A stretch of 56,116 nucleotides of DNA, from NCBI RefSeq assembly GCF_001949125.1, contig NZ_MSTI01000009.1:1-56116 (forward strand). Reading direction: 5' to 3'. Below, one piece after another: positions 10,687 to 19,607 of this stretch; position 1 is the stretch's first letter, and every line of letters begins with the position of its first letter. Position numbers and translations under genes: made by a program. Source of the stretch: Deinococcus marmoris. GTDB taxonomy: Bacteria; Deinococcota; Deinococci; Deinococcales; Deinococcaceae. The notes beneath the pieces are model-generated. The model saw only the letters and a list, made by a program, of their open reading frames with translations, ran no database searches and had not been told where the DNA came from.

Positions 10687-11241
10687 TTACTTTTTCTTCC
10701 CCTTGTTCGCCTTCGCGGCTTCCTTGGCGGCCTTGGCTTCGGCCTTCTGCTTCTCGGCCATCTCGCGGCCCATGTCTTCCATCAGTTGCGCGCCCTGGGC
10801 GTCCACGGTGCGCTGCAATTCCACCAGCGTGGTGATCACCATGTTGTTCAGCACGCGCTCCACCGGGGTTCTGATCCACTTGTAACGGATGCGGCCATTG
10901 ATGCTCAGGGTGACTTCCGTGCCGCCGGGCATGGGCTTGAACTGCCACGCCTGCGTCAGTTTCTCCAGTGGCCCCACGTTGCGAACGCTTTCCCAGCCGC
11001 CGCGCTGGGGGGCCTGCAACTGGCCGTACTTGGCGGTGAAACTCAGGCCCAGCAACTTGCGCGAGAACTTGAAACGCACCAGGGCGTTGTTGGCCAGTCG
11101 GCCTCCCTCGGCCTCGTACTCGGCTCTGGTCAGGTTCGGATCCCATTTCACTCGGCGGCGCGGTTCCAGCGCCAGGCGGTACAGCACGTCTGGGCGGGAC
11201 CGGACCACGATGGTCTGCTTGATGCTGATGGACTCGGACAT
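10687..11241 (-). CDS. SRPBCC (START-like) domain protein with Lys/Ala tail
   Basis: A 184-aa protein with an SRPBCC-type fold. It opens SIKQTIVVRSRPDVLYRLALEP, continues with a W-x-x-N segment and has the long C-terminal helix after TEVTLSINGRI, as in polyketide-cyclase/START-like proteins that bind hydrophobic ligands. The last 30 residues are a highly charged Lys/Ala/Glu-rich tail (ending NKGKKK) that could contact nucleic acid or acidic surfaces; this is inference. The ligand is unknown. A TACAGT box lies 9 nt before the start. It is divergent from the MnmG-like gene. Confidence 0.8.
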   Translation of the reverse strand: MSESISIKQTIVVRSRPDVLYRLALEPRRRVKWDPNLTRAEYEAEGGRLANNALVRFKFSRKLLGLSFTAKYGQLQAPQRGGWESVRNVGPLEKLTQAWQFKPMPGGTEVTLSINGRIRYKWIRTPVERVLNNMVITTLVELQRTVDAQGAQLMEDMGREMAEKQKAEAKAAKEAAKANKGKKK

Positions 11242-11324
11242 AGTGGGGCCACTGTAGCGCGGGGCGGGGGCGCGGGCGCGGCGCTGGACATCGCCGTCGC
11301 CTCTTTTGCCCGCATCCTGCTTGC

Positions 11325-11330
11325 TACACT
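11325..11330 (+). promoter_or_regulatory. -10 box (TACACT) of the MnmG-like gene, leaderless layout
   Basis: TACACT is followed by 7 nt and then GTG-ATG. The spacing favours the GTG at 11338 as start over the ATG at 11341. Confidence 0.5.
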
Positions 11331-11337
11331 CCGCCGT

Positions 11338-12093
11338 GTGATGTTTGGACCCGATAAACCCCGCAGCCAGCCGCAACCGGGCCACCTGTACGACGTGGCC
11401 GTGGTGGGCGCGGGCCTGGCCGGAACCGAGCTGGCCTGGCGGCTGGCCCGCGCGGGCGCGGACGTGCTGCTGGTCTCGCAGGCGCTGGACCATCTGGGCA
11501 ACCTGTACGCGCCGACCATCGACGACGCCGATTTCCCGCCCGGCAGCGTCTTCGCCCTGATCCGTGATGGGATCGCCCCCGACACCGACGGCTGGACCTT
11601 TCACCGCCAGCTCAAGGCGGAGATCGAGGGAACGTCCGGCATTCATCTGCTGCAAAGCACCGTGACTGAGCTGGATGAAACCGACGACGAGATGGTGCTG
11701 TCCACCTGGGAAGGCCCGAAACTGCACGCCCGTCAGGTGGTGCTGGCGGTGGGCGCGTTTCTCAAGGGCCGTCTGCTGATCGGCGACAGCATGGAGGAAG
11801 CCGGGCGACTCTCGGAGGTGGCCTACGACTTCCTGGCCGACGATCTGGCCCGCTCCGGCGTGTTCCTGATCGGCTCGGAGGCCACGGCGGCGGCGGTGGA
11901 GGGTGCACCGCCCTACGACGTGCGCTTCCTGACGCCCGCGCCCGGTGAGCTGGACGGCTTTCAGCTCACCCGCTTTGACCGCGTGCGCGCCGTGGGCCGC
12001 GTGTTGCCCGCCGAGTGTTCGTACAGAAGTGTGCTGGAAGACGCCGCCCGCCTCTCGGATGAGTTGCTGGCGGCGGGCGTGGTTCAGGAATGA
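11338..12093 (+). CDS. MnmG(GidA)-related FAD-dependent protein
   Basis: A 251-aa flavoprotein-like protein. The FAD-binding motif GAGLAGTELAWRLARAGADVLLVS opens it (GxGxxG near residue 25). PDTDGWTFHRQLKAEIE and ARQVVLAVGAFLKGRLLIGD resemble segments of MnmG, the tRNA wobble-uridine modification enzyme. It is much shorter than MnmG (over 600 aa) and lacks its C-terminal tRNA-binding helical part, so it is a distinct related family. The stop overlaps the trmB start (ATGA), which suggests coupled translation and a shared link to tRNA modification. The function is inferred. Confidence 0.8.
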   Translation: MMFGPDKPRSQPQPGHLYDVAVVGAGLAGTELAWRLARAGADVLLVSQALDHLGNLYAPTIDDADFPPGSVFALIRDGIAPDTDGWTFHRQLKAEIEGTSGIHLLQSTVTELDETDDEMVLSTWEGPKLHARQVVLAVGAFLKGRLLIGDSMEEAGRLSEVAYDFLADDLARSGVFLIGSEATAAAVEGAPPYDVRFLTPAPGELDGFQLTRFDRVRAVGRVLPAECSYRSVLEDAARLSDELLAAGVVQE

Positions 12094-13070
12094 TCTCTCC
12101 GCTTGGGGACTTTCATTTCCCGGACGCCCCCTCCCGCCTGTACCCGCAGACGCCAGAGCGCCCCTGGGTGCTGGAAATCGGCTTCGGGGACGGGCGCTTC
12201 TGGCCGCACTACGCCGCCACATTCGAGACTGCCCCCAATTATCTGGGCGTGGAGTTGTCGGGCGTCTCGCTGCTCAAGGCCCAGCGTCGCCTCAAAAACG
12301 CGGGTCTGGACAATGCCATCCTGACCAAGCTGCCCGCCGACGTGCTGCTGCGCGAGGTGGTGCCGCATGGTGGCCTGGACAGTATCGTCGTCAACTTTCC
12401 CGATCCCTGGCCGAAAGCCGGGCATCTGGACCACCGCCTGCTGCGCGTGCCGTTCTTTGAACAGGCGGCCTCGCGCCTGAAGCCCGGCGGCGCGGTGCTG
12501 CTGACCACCGATCACGACGAGTATTTCGATTTCGCGTGCGCGGCGGCGCGGGACAGCGGCGTGATGAACGTGGTATTGACCGAACCGCCGCCCGCCGCGC
12601 TGGAGACCAAATATGCCCTCAAGTGGCGTGATCTGGGCCTCAGCCCCCAGCACGCCCGCTTCACGCCCACCGCCCACCCGGTTGTCCCGCACGGCGACAT
12701 CCACCCCTACCCGGAGGACCCTGACCTCGTGCCACACGCCATTCTGACCCTGCCCGCAGACTTTATCCCCGCTGCTCCCGGCCAGCCCTTCGAGAAGCGC
12801 ACGACCCGCGCGGGCGGCTGGACCGTCATCCTGCTGGACCTGTACGCCAGCCTGCGCCGGGACGGCTGGGTGGCGCTGGCCCATGTGGTGGAGGGGGAAC
12901 TCACGCAGGAAGTGCTGATCGGCATTTCCGGGCGCGAGGACGGCAGCCATCTGGTGCGCCTCGCCAAATTTGGCGGCCCGATCATCACGCCGGGGGTCAA
13001 GGCGGCGGTGGGGGCAGTCACGGACTGGCTGGAAGAATCGGGCGGGCGGGTGACGCACCGGGGCTACTGA
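12090..13070 (+). CDS. trmB: tRNA (guanine-N7-)-methyltransferase with C-terminal extension
   Basis: TrmB forms m7G46 in tRNA from S-adenosylmethionine. The SAM motif [12 protein letters not shown] lies near residue 28. The family signatures [16 protein letters not shown], then [19 protein letters not shown] and the threonine-rich LLTTDH strand follow. At 326 aa it is about 90 residues longer than E. coli TrmB. The extra C-terminal part (from about residue 215) looks like a small alpha/beta domain. ATG 12090 overlaps the previous stop by 4 nt, so it is likely translationally coupled to the MnmG-like gene. Confidence 0.92.
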   Translation: MISPLGDFHFPDAPSRLYPQTPERPWVLEIGFGDGRFWPHYAATFETAPNYLGVELSGVSLLKAQRRLKNAGLDNAILTKLPADVLLREVVPHGGLDSIVVNFPDPWPKAGHLDHRLLRVPFFEQAASRLKPGGAVLLTTDHDEYFDFACAAARDSGVMNVVLTEPPPAALETKYALKWRDLGLSPQHARFTPTAHPVVPHGDIHPYPEDPDLVPHAILTLPADFIPAAPGQPFEKRTTRAGGWTVILLDLYASLRRDGWVALAHVVEGELTQEVLIGISGREDGSHLVRLAKFGGPIITPGVKAAVGAVTDWLEESGGRVTHRGY

Positions 13071-13126
13071 AGGCTGGCTTGTTGACTGGAGGAAGAGAGT
13101 CCCCTCCGCGCCCCGCCCCTTCGTGG

Positions 13127-13132
13127 CACAAT
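13127..13132 (+). promoter_or_regulatory. -10 box (CACAAT) of guaA, near-leaderless layout
   Basis: CACAAT lies 8 nt before ATG 13141; no Shine-Dalgarno is seen. Confidence 0.4.
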
Positions 13133-13140
13133 CGGCCCCA

Positions 13141-14685
<1,545 letters not shown>

Positions 14686-14693
14686 GCTGAGGC

Positions 14694-15260
14694 GTGAGCG
14701 CCCCGGACCTCAAAGCCATGAGCCTTGAAGAGTACCTGCGCACTGAGGAACTCAGTTCTTGCAAGCGCGAGTACGTGGGCGGCTTTGTGTACCCTCTGCA
14801 TGGGCAGGCGGGGGTGGGAATGCCGCACTCGCTGATCAGCGGCAACATTTTTGGCACTCTGTACGGCACAGCCAGGAAAGAGGGTTGCCGCATCCATCAG
14901 TCCGACATGCGCCTGAGCATTGAGGCCAGCAGCAGCTATTTCTACCCGGACGTGATGCTGGTCTGCGACACCGGCAAGATGGAACGTCTGACCGAAACCG
15001 CGCCGTGTCTGCTGGTGGAAGTCCTCTCGCCCAGCACCGCTGCTAATGATCGGGTGGGGAAATACGCCATGTACACCGCCCTTCCCAGCCTGCAAACGTA
15101 CCTGATCGTCGAACAGGACGAGCGGCGAGTCTATGCGTATGGGCGGGACGGGCAGAAGTGGAATCTGGCCGAACTTGCTGGAAGCGGCGAAGTTGAAATT
15201 CCTTGCCTGGGCCGTAGCCTGAGCCTGGATAACATCTATAGCGGGGTTCTCAGCGCCTGA
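14694..15260 (+). CDS. Uma2-family (DUF820) PD-(D/E)XK nuclease-like protein
   Basis: A 188-aa Uma2-family protein. Typical features are the N-terminal MSLEEYLRTEE, the glycine-rich HSLISGNIFGTLY helix, YPDVMLVCD (the Asp of the nuclease core) and LLVEVLSPSTAANDRVGKYAMY with the E-x-x-x-P-S-T motif and Lys. The family has a restriction-nuclease-like fold; its biological role is unknown, although members occur in large numbers in cyanobacteria and Deinococcus. GTG 14694 is used because a TAGGCT box lies 5 nt upstream and the family N-terminus follows soon after. Confidence 0.85.
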   Translation: MSAPDLKAMSLEEYLRTEELSSCKREYVGGFVYPLHGQAGVGMPHSLISGNIFGTLYGTARKEGCRIHQSDMRLSIEASSSYFYPDVMLVCDTGKMERLTETAPCLLVEVLSPSTAANDRVGKYAMYTALPSLQTYLIVEQDERRVYAYGRDGQKWNLAELAGSGEVEIPCLGRSLSLDNIYSGVLSA

Positions 15261-15263
15261 GTT

Positions 15264-16826
15264 TCAGGGCCGCAGCCAGTACGGTAATTCAAACGGTTTG
15301 CCCCTTGCCCACTCGAAGTCGAAGTCCTGCCGCACTGCTTTTAATGCGGCGGGATCACTGGTGGCCAGCGTGTACTCGTTCAGGCCGTGATCGCCAAATG
15401 ACGAGAAATGCAGGTTGAGGCTGCCCACCGTCGCCATCGCGTCGTCTACCAACGCGGCTTTTGTGTGCATGCCGCCCGCCGTGCCGGACCAGCGGACTTG
15501 CAGGTGGTCTTCCAGGCCCAGCGGCTTGAGCTGCTCCCACAGGCTGGACAGCAGCGCCAGCGGCTCGATTTGCAGCAGTGGATCGTGGTCCAGCACCACG
15601 CGGACGCGGACCCCATGCTCGCGGATTGCGCCCACGATGGCCTGCCACACGGGCAGAACCTCCTGCGGAAAGGGGCAGCCGCCCGGCGCGGTCAGGCTCA
15701 GGCTGCACTGCACGGTGCCGCTGATCTGCGACTGCATCAGGTCGATGCTGGACCCGGCGGCAGCGAACAGGGCGGGCAAGGCCGAGTCCTGCGTTTCGTA
15801 CCCGGCGCGGCGGTACAGGCCATAGGCGCGCGAGGTTCCCGCAGGCTGAGGCGGGGCCGTGTAGAACAGCGGGTAAGGGTCCCCGGCGTCTACCAGCACG
15901 CAGCCTTTGTGTAAGTCGGCCACCGTGACGCCCGCCCGACACCGCAGCGGACGGCTCAGCAGCCAGGAATCGCGGAAGGCGGCCACCGTCTGCCGCGCCA
16001 CCGGCCCCCTCAGCGTCAGCATCAGATCGGTCAGGTCCAGACCGCCAGGGGTGCTGGCGGGCAGATGAAAGAAGCTGATGTTGGCCCCGCCCGCTGTTGT
16101 TTCCTGCCCGTCGATGACCAGCACCTTGAGGTGGTTGTGCGGGTAGGCGTAGGTGTAGTTGGCAAGGGCGAGCGTGAAGCCCGGCACCGGATCGCCCGAG
16201 AGGGGCACCCCGGCCTCCAGCAGTTGCTGCGCGGCGCTGTAGACGCTGCTGGTGGGGTCCAGCAGGCTATCCAGGCGCACGCTGTTGCCGAACATCAGGC
16301 GCACGGTCACGCCCTGCGGGTAACGCTCAGGGTGCTGGGCCACCTGCCGCCGCAACTGCGCGATGGAGCGGGCCAGCAGCACGCCGGGAGAGCCGGGGCC
16401 GTCGTCCCACAGCATGTTGGCCAGCAGGACCTCGTGCCGTGCGCCCTCGATCTGGCGGGCCATCACGCTGAAGCCTCCCAGCGTGTCCGGGGGCTGTCCA
16501 CTCAGACCGGAGTCGTCGTTGGGAAAGTGGATCAGCCCCACGAAGGCGTTGCCGCAGCTCAGCGCCGCGCCCTGGCCGCGCAGGTGGTCATACAGCACGC
16601 GGTCCAGCGGGGCCTGTGGTTCAGGGCAAGTGGGTGCCAGGGCTGGAGCCACCTCTGCCAGTCCATCCAGCGCGGCCAGATCAGGGGGGGAGAGTGGGCC
16701 GCTCAGCAGGGTCAGGGGCGGCGTACCCGGAACGGCCTGCGAGATGCCCACGCCCGCCCCCAGCGTCAGGAGCAGCCCCAGCAGCAGCGCCACGCCAAAG
16801 ACCCGGAAAAACAGCAGCGTGCCCAT
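15264..16826 (-). CDS. Exported phospholipase D-like (HKD) protein
   Basis: A 520-aa protein with an N-terminal membrane segment or signal (about residues 5-30). It carries two HKD motifs: HNHLKVLVIDGQETTAGGAN near residue 240 and MHTKAALVDDAMATVGSLN near residue 470, the two half-sites of a PLD/cardiolipin synthase active site. Several cysteines and the signal suggest a location outside the membrane. The substrate could be phospholipid or another phosphodiester. It shares its layout with the second PLD protein at 47974-50469, and the two are likely paralogs. A TAAGCT box 7 nt before the ATG fixes the start. It is divergent from the MOSC gene. Confidence 0.85.
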   Translation of the reverse strand: MGTLLFFRVFGVALLLGLLLTLGAGVGISQAVPGTPPLTLLSGPLSPPDLAALDGLAEVAPALAPTCPEPQAPLDRVLYDHLRGQGAALSCGNAFVGLIHFPNDDSGLSGQPPDTLGGFSVMARQIEGARHEVLLANMLWDDGPGSPGVLLARSIAQLRRQVAQHPERYPQGVTVRLMFGNSVRLDSLLDPTSSVYSAAQQLLEAGVPLSGDPVPGFTLALANYTYAYPHNHLKVLVIDGQETTAGGANISFFHLPASTPGGLDLTDLMLTLRGPVARQTVAAFRDSWLLSRPLRCRAGVTVADLHKGCVLVDAGDPYPLFYTAPPQPAGTSRAYGLYRRAGYETQDSALPALFAAAGSSIDLMQSQISGTVQCSLSLTAPGGCPFPQEVLPVWQAIVGAIREHGVRVRVVLDHDPLLQIEPLALLSSLWEQLKPLGLEDHLQVRWSGTAGGMHTKAALVDDAMATVGSLNLHFSSFGDHGLNEYTLATSDPAALKAVRQDFDFEWARGKPFELPYWLRP

Positions 16827-16833
16827 CCTGCAC

Positions 16834-16891
16834 AGCTTAGGCGGCGCGTCCGGGCCATATCTGACGGTGCCTTCACCACTCCTGATAGCTT
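16834..16891. promoter_or_regulatory. Divergent -10 boxes between PLD and MOSC genes
   Basis: TAAGCT on the minus strand (16839-16834) is 7 nt before the PLD ATG. TAGCTT on the plus strand (16886-16891) is 7 nt before the MOSC ATG. Both genes look leaderless and share a short intergenic region. Confidence 0.45.
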
Positions 16892-16898
16892 GGAACCC

Positions 16899-17564
16899 AT
16901 GACTGCCCCAGATCGCCAGATTCAGAGCGTCAATGCTGGTCAGCCTGCCCCTGTCCAGATTGGCGAGCGCCCGCACATCAGCGGCATCGACAAGCGTCCG
17001 TTGCCGGGCCGCGTGCAGATTGCTGAAGCTGGATTGGAGGGAGACCATGTGATGGACACGCGCCACCACGGCGGCCCCGATCAGGCCGTGTACATCTACA
17101 CCCGCGAGGACTATGACGTCTGGGAGGCCGAACTGGGGCGGGCGCTGCCCCCCGGCCTCTTCGGCGAGAACCTGCTGATCAGCGGGCTGGAATCCGCCGC
17201 CATGCGCGTGGGGGACCGGCTGGAACTCGGAGAGACGGGCGGCGTGCTGCTGGAAGTCACCGCCCCGCGCATTCCCTGCGCCACGCTGGCGGCACACGTG
17301 GGCGATCCGGCCTTTGTCAAGCAGTTCAAGGGGCTGGCCCGTCCCGGCTTCTACACCCGTGTGCTGCGCGGCGGCGAGGTGGGGCCGGGCGACAGCGTGC
17401 GCCTGATTCCTGGCCCAGTAGACGCCCCCAGCATCGGCGATCTGTTCGCCCTACATTACAAACGCTCTGCCGATCCCAGAAAGCTGGAGGCGTACCTGAA
17501 CTTTCCGCTGGCGGTGCGGGTGCGTGCTGATCTACAGGACCGACTGGCCAAAGCCGGGGCTTAA
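16899..17564 (+). CDS. MOSC domain protein (YiiM-like)
   Basis: A 221-aa MOSC-domain protein. It has the YiiM-type pattern: GIDKRPLPGRV near residue 30, GLEGDHVMDTRHHGGPDQAVYIY, then LPPGLFGENLLISG, and ending with a domain containing PRIPCATLAAHV. The conserved Cys of MOSC domains (IPCATLA) is present at about residue 128. MOSC proteins handle molybdenum-cofactor-bound sulfur; YiiM-type members act on N-hydroxylated compounds, which is known from the family and not shown here. Confidence 0.9.
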   Translation: MTAPDRQIQSVNAGQPAPVQIGERPHISGIDKRPLPGRVQIAEAGLEGDHVMDTRHHGGPDQAVYIYTREDYDVWEAELGRALPPGLFGENLLISGLESAAMRVGDRLELGETGGVLLEVTAPRIPCATLAAHVGDPAFVKQFKGLARPGFYTRVLRGGEVGPGDSVRLIPGPVDAPSIGDLFALHYKRSADPRKLEAYLNFPLAVRVRADLQDRLAKAGA

Positions 17565-17566
17565 CT

Positions 17567-17989
17567 TCAGTCCGTGAAACGCAGCAGATAACCGTCCGGG
17601 TCCTGCACCAGAAATTCGCGCTGCTGGTGTTCGGTGTCGCCCTCCAGATACACGGAGGTCTTCATGGGCACGAAGATGGGGTAGGCGTCGGCCTCCAGCC
17701 GCCTGTGTAGCGCGTCGATATCCGGCACCTGAATCTGAAAGTTGATGCCGCGTCCCAGGGGAGGCTCCAGCGGGCCGGTCTGCCAGGAACCCTCTGGGCG
17801 AATCTGCGAGAGCATCCATTGAATGCGCCCCAGGCTCAGATACGCGAAGCCGGGGCGGGTGTAGTTGACGGTGAAGCCGAACAGTCGGGTGTACACGTCC
17901 AGACTGCGCGCCAGATCGCTGACATCCAGTTCCGGCACGAGGGCGGCCCATTCGGTCACGGGGACGTGGGAGGTATTGGGTTCGGTCAT
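17567..17989 (-). CDS. VOC-family protein (glyoxalase/bleomycin-resistance-like)
   Basis: A 140-aa vicinal-oxygen-chelate protein. It shows PELDVSDLARSLDVYTRLFGFTV at the N-terminus and the closing VQDPDGYLLRFTD strand characteristic of the bleomycin-resistance/glyoxalase fold. One VOC module pair is present. Activity (resistance or isomerase) cannot be assigned. A TAGCCT box lies 6 nt before the start. The gene is convergent with the MOSC gene, with stops 2 nt apart. Confidence 0.85.
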   Translation of the reverse strand: MTEPNTSHVPVTEWAALVPELDVSDLARSLDVYTRLFGFTVNYTRPGFAYLSLGRIQWMLSQIRPEGSWQTGPLEPPLGRGINFQIQVPDIDALHRRLEADAYPIFVPMKTSVYLEGDTEHQQREFLVQDPDGYLLRFTD

Positions 17990-18053
17990 GCGGGCAGGCT
18001 AGCGGAGGGGAAGGGTCAAACTGCTGAGGGTGGATTTATGGGTGGCCACCACG

Positions 18054-18190
18054 GTTTAACCCCTCCGCCCCTCCGGGGCACCTCCCCTTAGAAGGGAGGC
18101 AAGAGTCGCGAAATTGTCCGGCCAGTCGCGCTCCCTGGCTCCCTTCTGAGGGGAACAGACTGGCTGGCACAGCTCCGCAGGAGAGGGTTT
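18054..18190. repeat. Imperfect inverted repeat, dispersed-repeat type
   Basis: The outer ends read TTTAACCCCTCCGC and, in reverse complement on the right, AAACCCTCTCCTGCGG. The inner arms CCCCTTAGAAGGGAG and CCCCTCAGAAGGGAG match at 14 of 15 positions. The element is about 137 bp, non-coding and lies between two convergent-divergent gene ends. The layout and wording resemble intergenic dispersed repeats of GC-rich bacteria; a second copy was not seen in the window. Confidence 0.5.
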
Positions 18191-18227
18191 GCCTTCCACG
18201 TTATTCGTCCCAATCCCGAAGTGACTC

Positions 18228-18629
18228 CTACTCCGTATATGGCAGTTCCAGTGGAAAAATCCGCCCGGCCAGTGTCTCCAGCCCCTTGCGCCCGGCGCGG
18301 CCCTGGCAGGCTTCGGTGGCGGTACACAGGGTCACGTAGCGGCTGCGGCGGGCGGCCACCACCACGCGGTACAGGGCGGCCTCGCTGCGGCTGCGGGTGT
18401 AGTGGCACAAGTCGCAGTGCAGGGCATTTTTCCCCTTGGGGTCCAGCGGGGTGAATTCCGCCAGTTGATCGCCGTGGACCAACGCCAGCCGCCCATCGGC
18501 CACCGGGTACAGGCCCAGGGTGGGCAGGGCGTCGCCCTCATGGGGGCCGAACAGTTCGCGGTGCGTTTCGGGAAAGAGTTCCCGCAGCAGATCGCGGACA
18601 CTGTGTTCCTGTGGGCGCGGGTCGTTCAT
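18228..18629 (-). CDS. Small zinc-finger protein, FBP-domain-like
   Basis: A 133-aa protein. The C-terminal half has CDLCHYTRS near residue 72 followed by CTATEAC near residue 100, a Cys4 treble-clef arrangement like that of FBP-type C-terminal domains linked to ribosome or elongation-factor interaction. The match is by pattern only. A TAAACT box lies 8 nt before the ATG. It is transcribed away from recO. Confidence 0.65.
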   Translation of the reverse strand: MNDPRPQEHSVRDLLRELFPETHRELFGPHEGDALPTLGLYPVADGRLALVHGDQLAEFTPLDPKGKNALHCDLCHYTRSRSEAALYRVVVAARRSRYVTLCTATEACQGRAGRKGLETLAGRIFPLELPYTE

Positions 18630-18701
18630 CGCCTGTCAGTTTACCCGCCCGGCGCGGCCAGGAACGTGGAGAGCGGCACAGGCGGCGCAGACGGGAGCGC
18701 C

Positions 18702-18707
18702 TAGACT
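18702..18707 (+). promoter_or_regulatory. -10 box (TAGACT) upstream of the recO leader ORF
   Basis: TAGACT is followed by exactly 7 nt and GTG at 18715, the leaderless spacing seen at many starts in this window. It lies 72 nt before the recO ATG. Confidence 0.45.
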
Positions 18708-18714
18708 GCTGAGT

Positions 18715-18777
18715 GTGACGCGGCCCTCAGCGCAGGAAAACTCGGCGCAGAAGAATTTGATGCGAGATCGGCCATGA
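18715..18777 (+). CDS. Candidate 20-aa leader peptide overlapping recO
   Basis: A GTG 7 nt after a TAGACT box opens a 20-codon frame ([20 protein letters not shown]) whose TGA overlaps the recO ATG (ATGA). This looks like a leaderless leader ORF translationally coupled to recO. The peptide itself is polar and has no motif. Supported by position only; it could equally be an untranslated leader. Confidence 0.4.
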   Translation: MTRPSAQENSAQKNLMRDRP

Positions 18778-19547
18778 AGTTCCGTAGCGCCAACCGCAGC
18801 GGCATCGTGATCCGCCGCCGGGTGATGCCGTCCGGCGACATCATCGTGACGTTGCTGACGCCGCAGGGCAAGCTCAAGGCCATTGCGCGCGGCGGGGTGC
18901 GCGGACCGCTGGCCAGCCGTCTGAACCTGTTTCACCATGTGGGCGTGCAGGTGTACCAGACGCCCAACAACGATCTGGCCACGGTCAAGCAGGCGGTGCT
19001 GGAGGGTGCGCTGCCCAGTCTGGCCGAGCCGGAGCGGCACGCCTTCGCGCACCTGATGGCCGAATTTGCCGACGCGCTGTTTCAGGAAGGCGAATTCAGC
19101 GAGACGGCGTTCGAGCTGTTCGCGGCGGCCCTGCGCGGCGTGGCGCACCAGCCGGACCCCGAATGGGTGGCGCTGGTCATGAGTTACAAGTTGCTGGGGC
19201 TGGCCGGAATCGTGCCGCAGACCGCCCGCTGTGCCCGCTGCGGTGCGCCGGACCCCGAATACCCGGACCCGCTGGGTGGTCAGATGCTGTGCGCGGCCTG
19301 CGCCAGCCTGCCCGCGTATCCACCCACCTCGCTGGACTTCTTACGCGGGGTGGTGCGCCGCACGGTGCGGGCCAGCATGGACGCCCCGGTGCCGCTGTCA
19401 GAGCGTCCGGCGCTGTGGCGGGCGCTGGAGCGCTTCGTGACCGTGCAGGTGGGCGGCGTTCACAGTTGGCGGCAACTGGTGCCCAGCGAACCGGGTGCGG
19501 CAGACCCGGCGCTGGGCACGGGTCTTCAGGCCATCCCGCCCATCTGA
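18774..19547 (+). CDS. recO: DNA repair protein RecO
   Basis: RecO loads RecA onto SSB-covered single-stranded DNA together with RecR/RecF, the main recombination route in Deinococcus. The 257-aa protein has an N-terminal OB-fold ([32 protein letters not shown]) and a helical C-terminal domain containing a Cys4 zinc site (C153, C156, C173, C176; CARCGAP and LCAACAS). Length and domain order fit Deinococcus RecO. The ATG overlaps the stop of a short upstream ORF, and there is no strong Shine-Dalgarno, so translation may depend on coupling. Confidence 0.95.
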   Translation: MKFRSANRSGIVIRRRVMPSGDIIVTLLTPQGKLKAIARGGVRGPLASRLNLFHHVGVQVYQTPNNDLATVKQAVLEGALPSLAEPERHAFAHLMAEFADALFQEGEFSETAFELFAAALRGVAHQPDPEWVALVMSYKLLGLAGIVPQTARCARCGAPDPEYPDPLGGQMLCAACASLPAYPPTSLDFLRGVVRRTVRASMDAPVPLSERPALWRALERFVTVQVGGVHSWRQLVPSEPGAADPALGTGLQAIPPI

Positions 19548-19607
19548 GGGGTATCCTGTTGCTGTCCCCACTTCTATTTCCACCTTCAATCGCTTCATGA
19601 GGAACTT

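Noticed and set aside
10651..11337. Upstream part of the open frame that contains the MnmG-like protein
   Set aside because: It is antisense to the SRPBCC gene; promoter spacing and homology place the real start at 11338.
11242..12222. Upstream part of the minus-strand frame that contains the SRPBCC protein
   Set aside because: It runs antisense to the MnmG-like and trmB genes and has no family similarity; the real start is at 11241.
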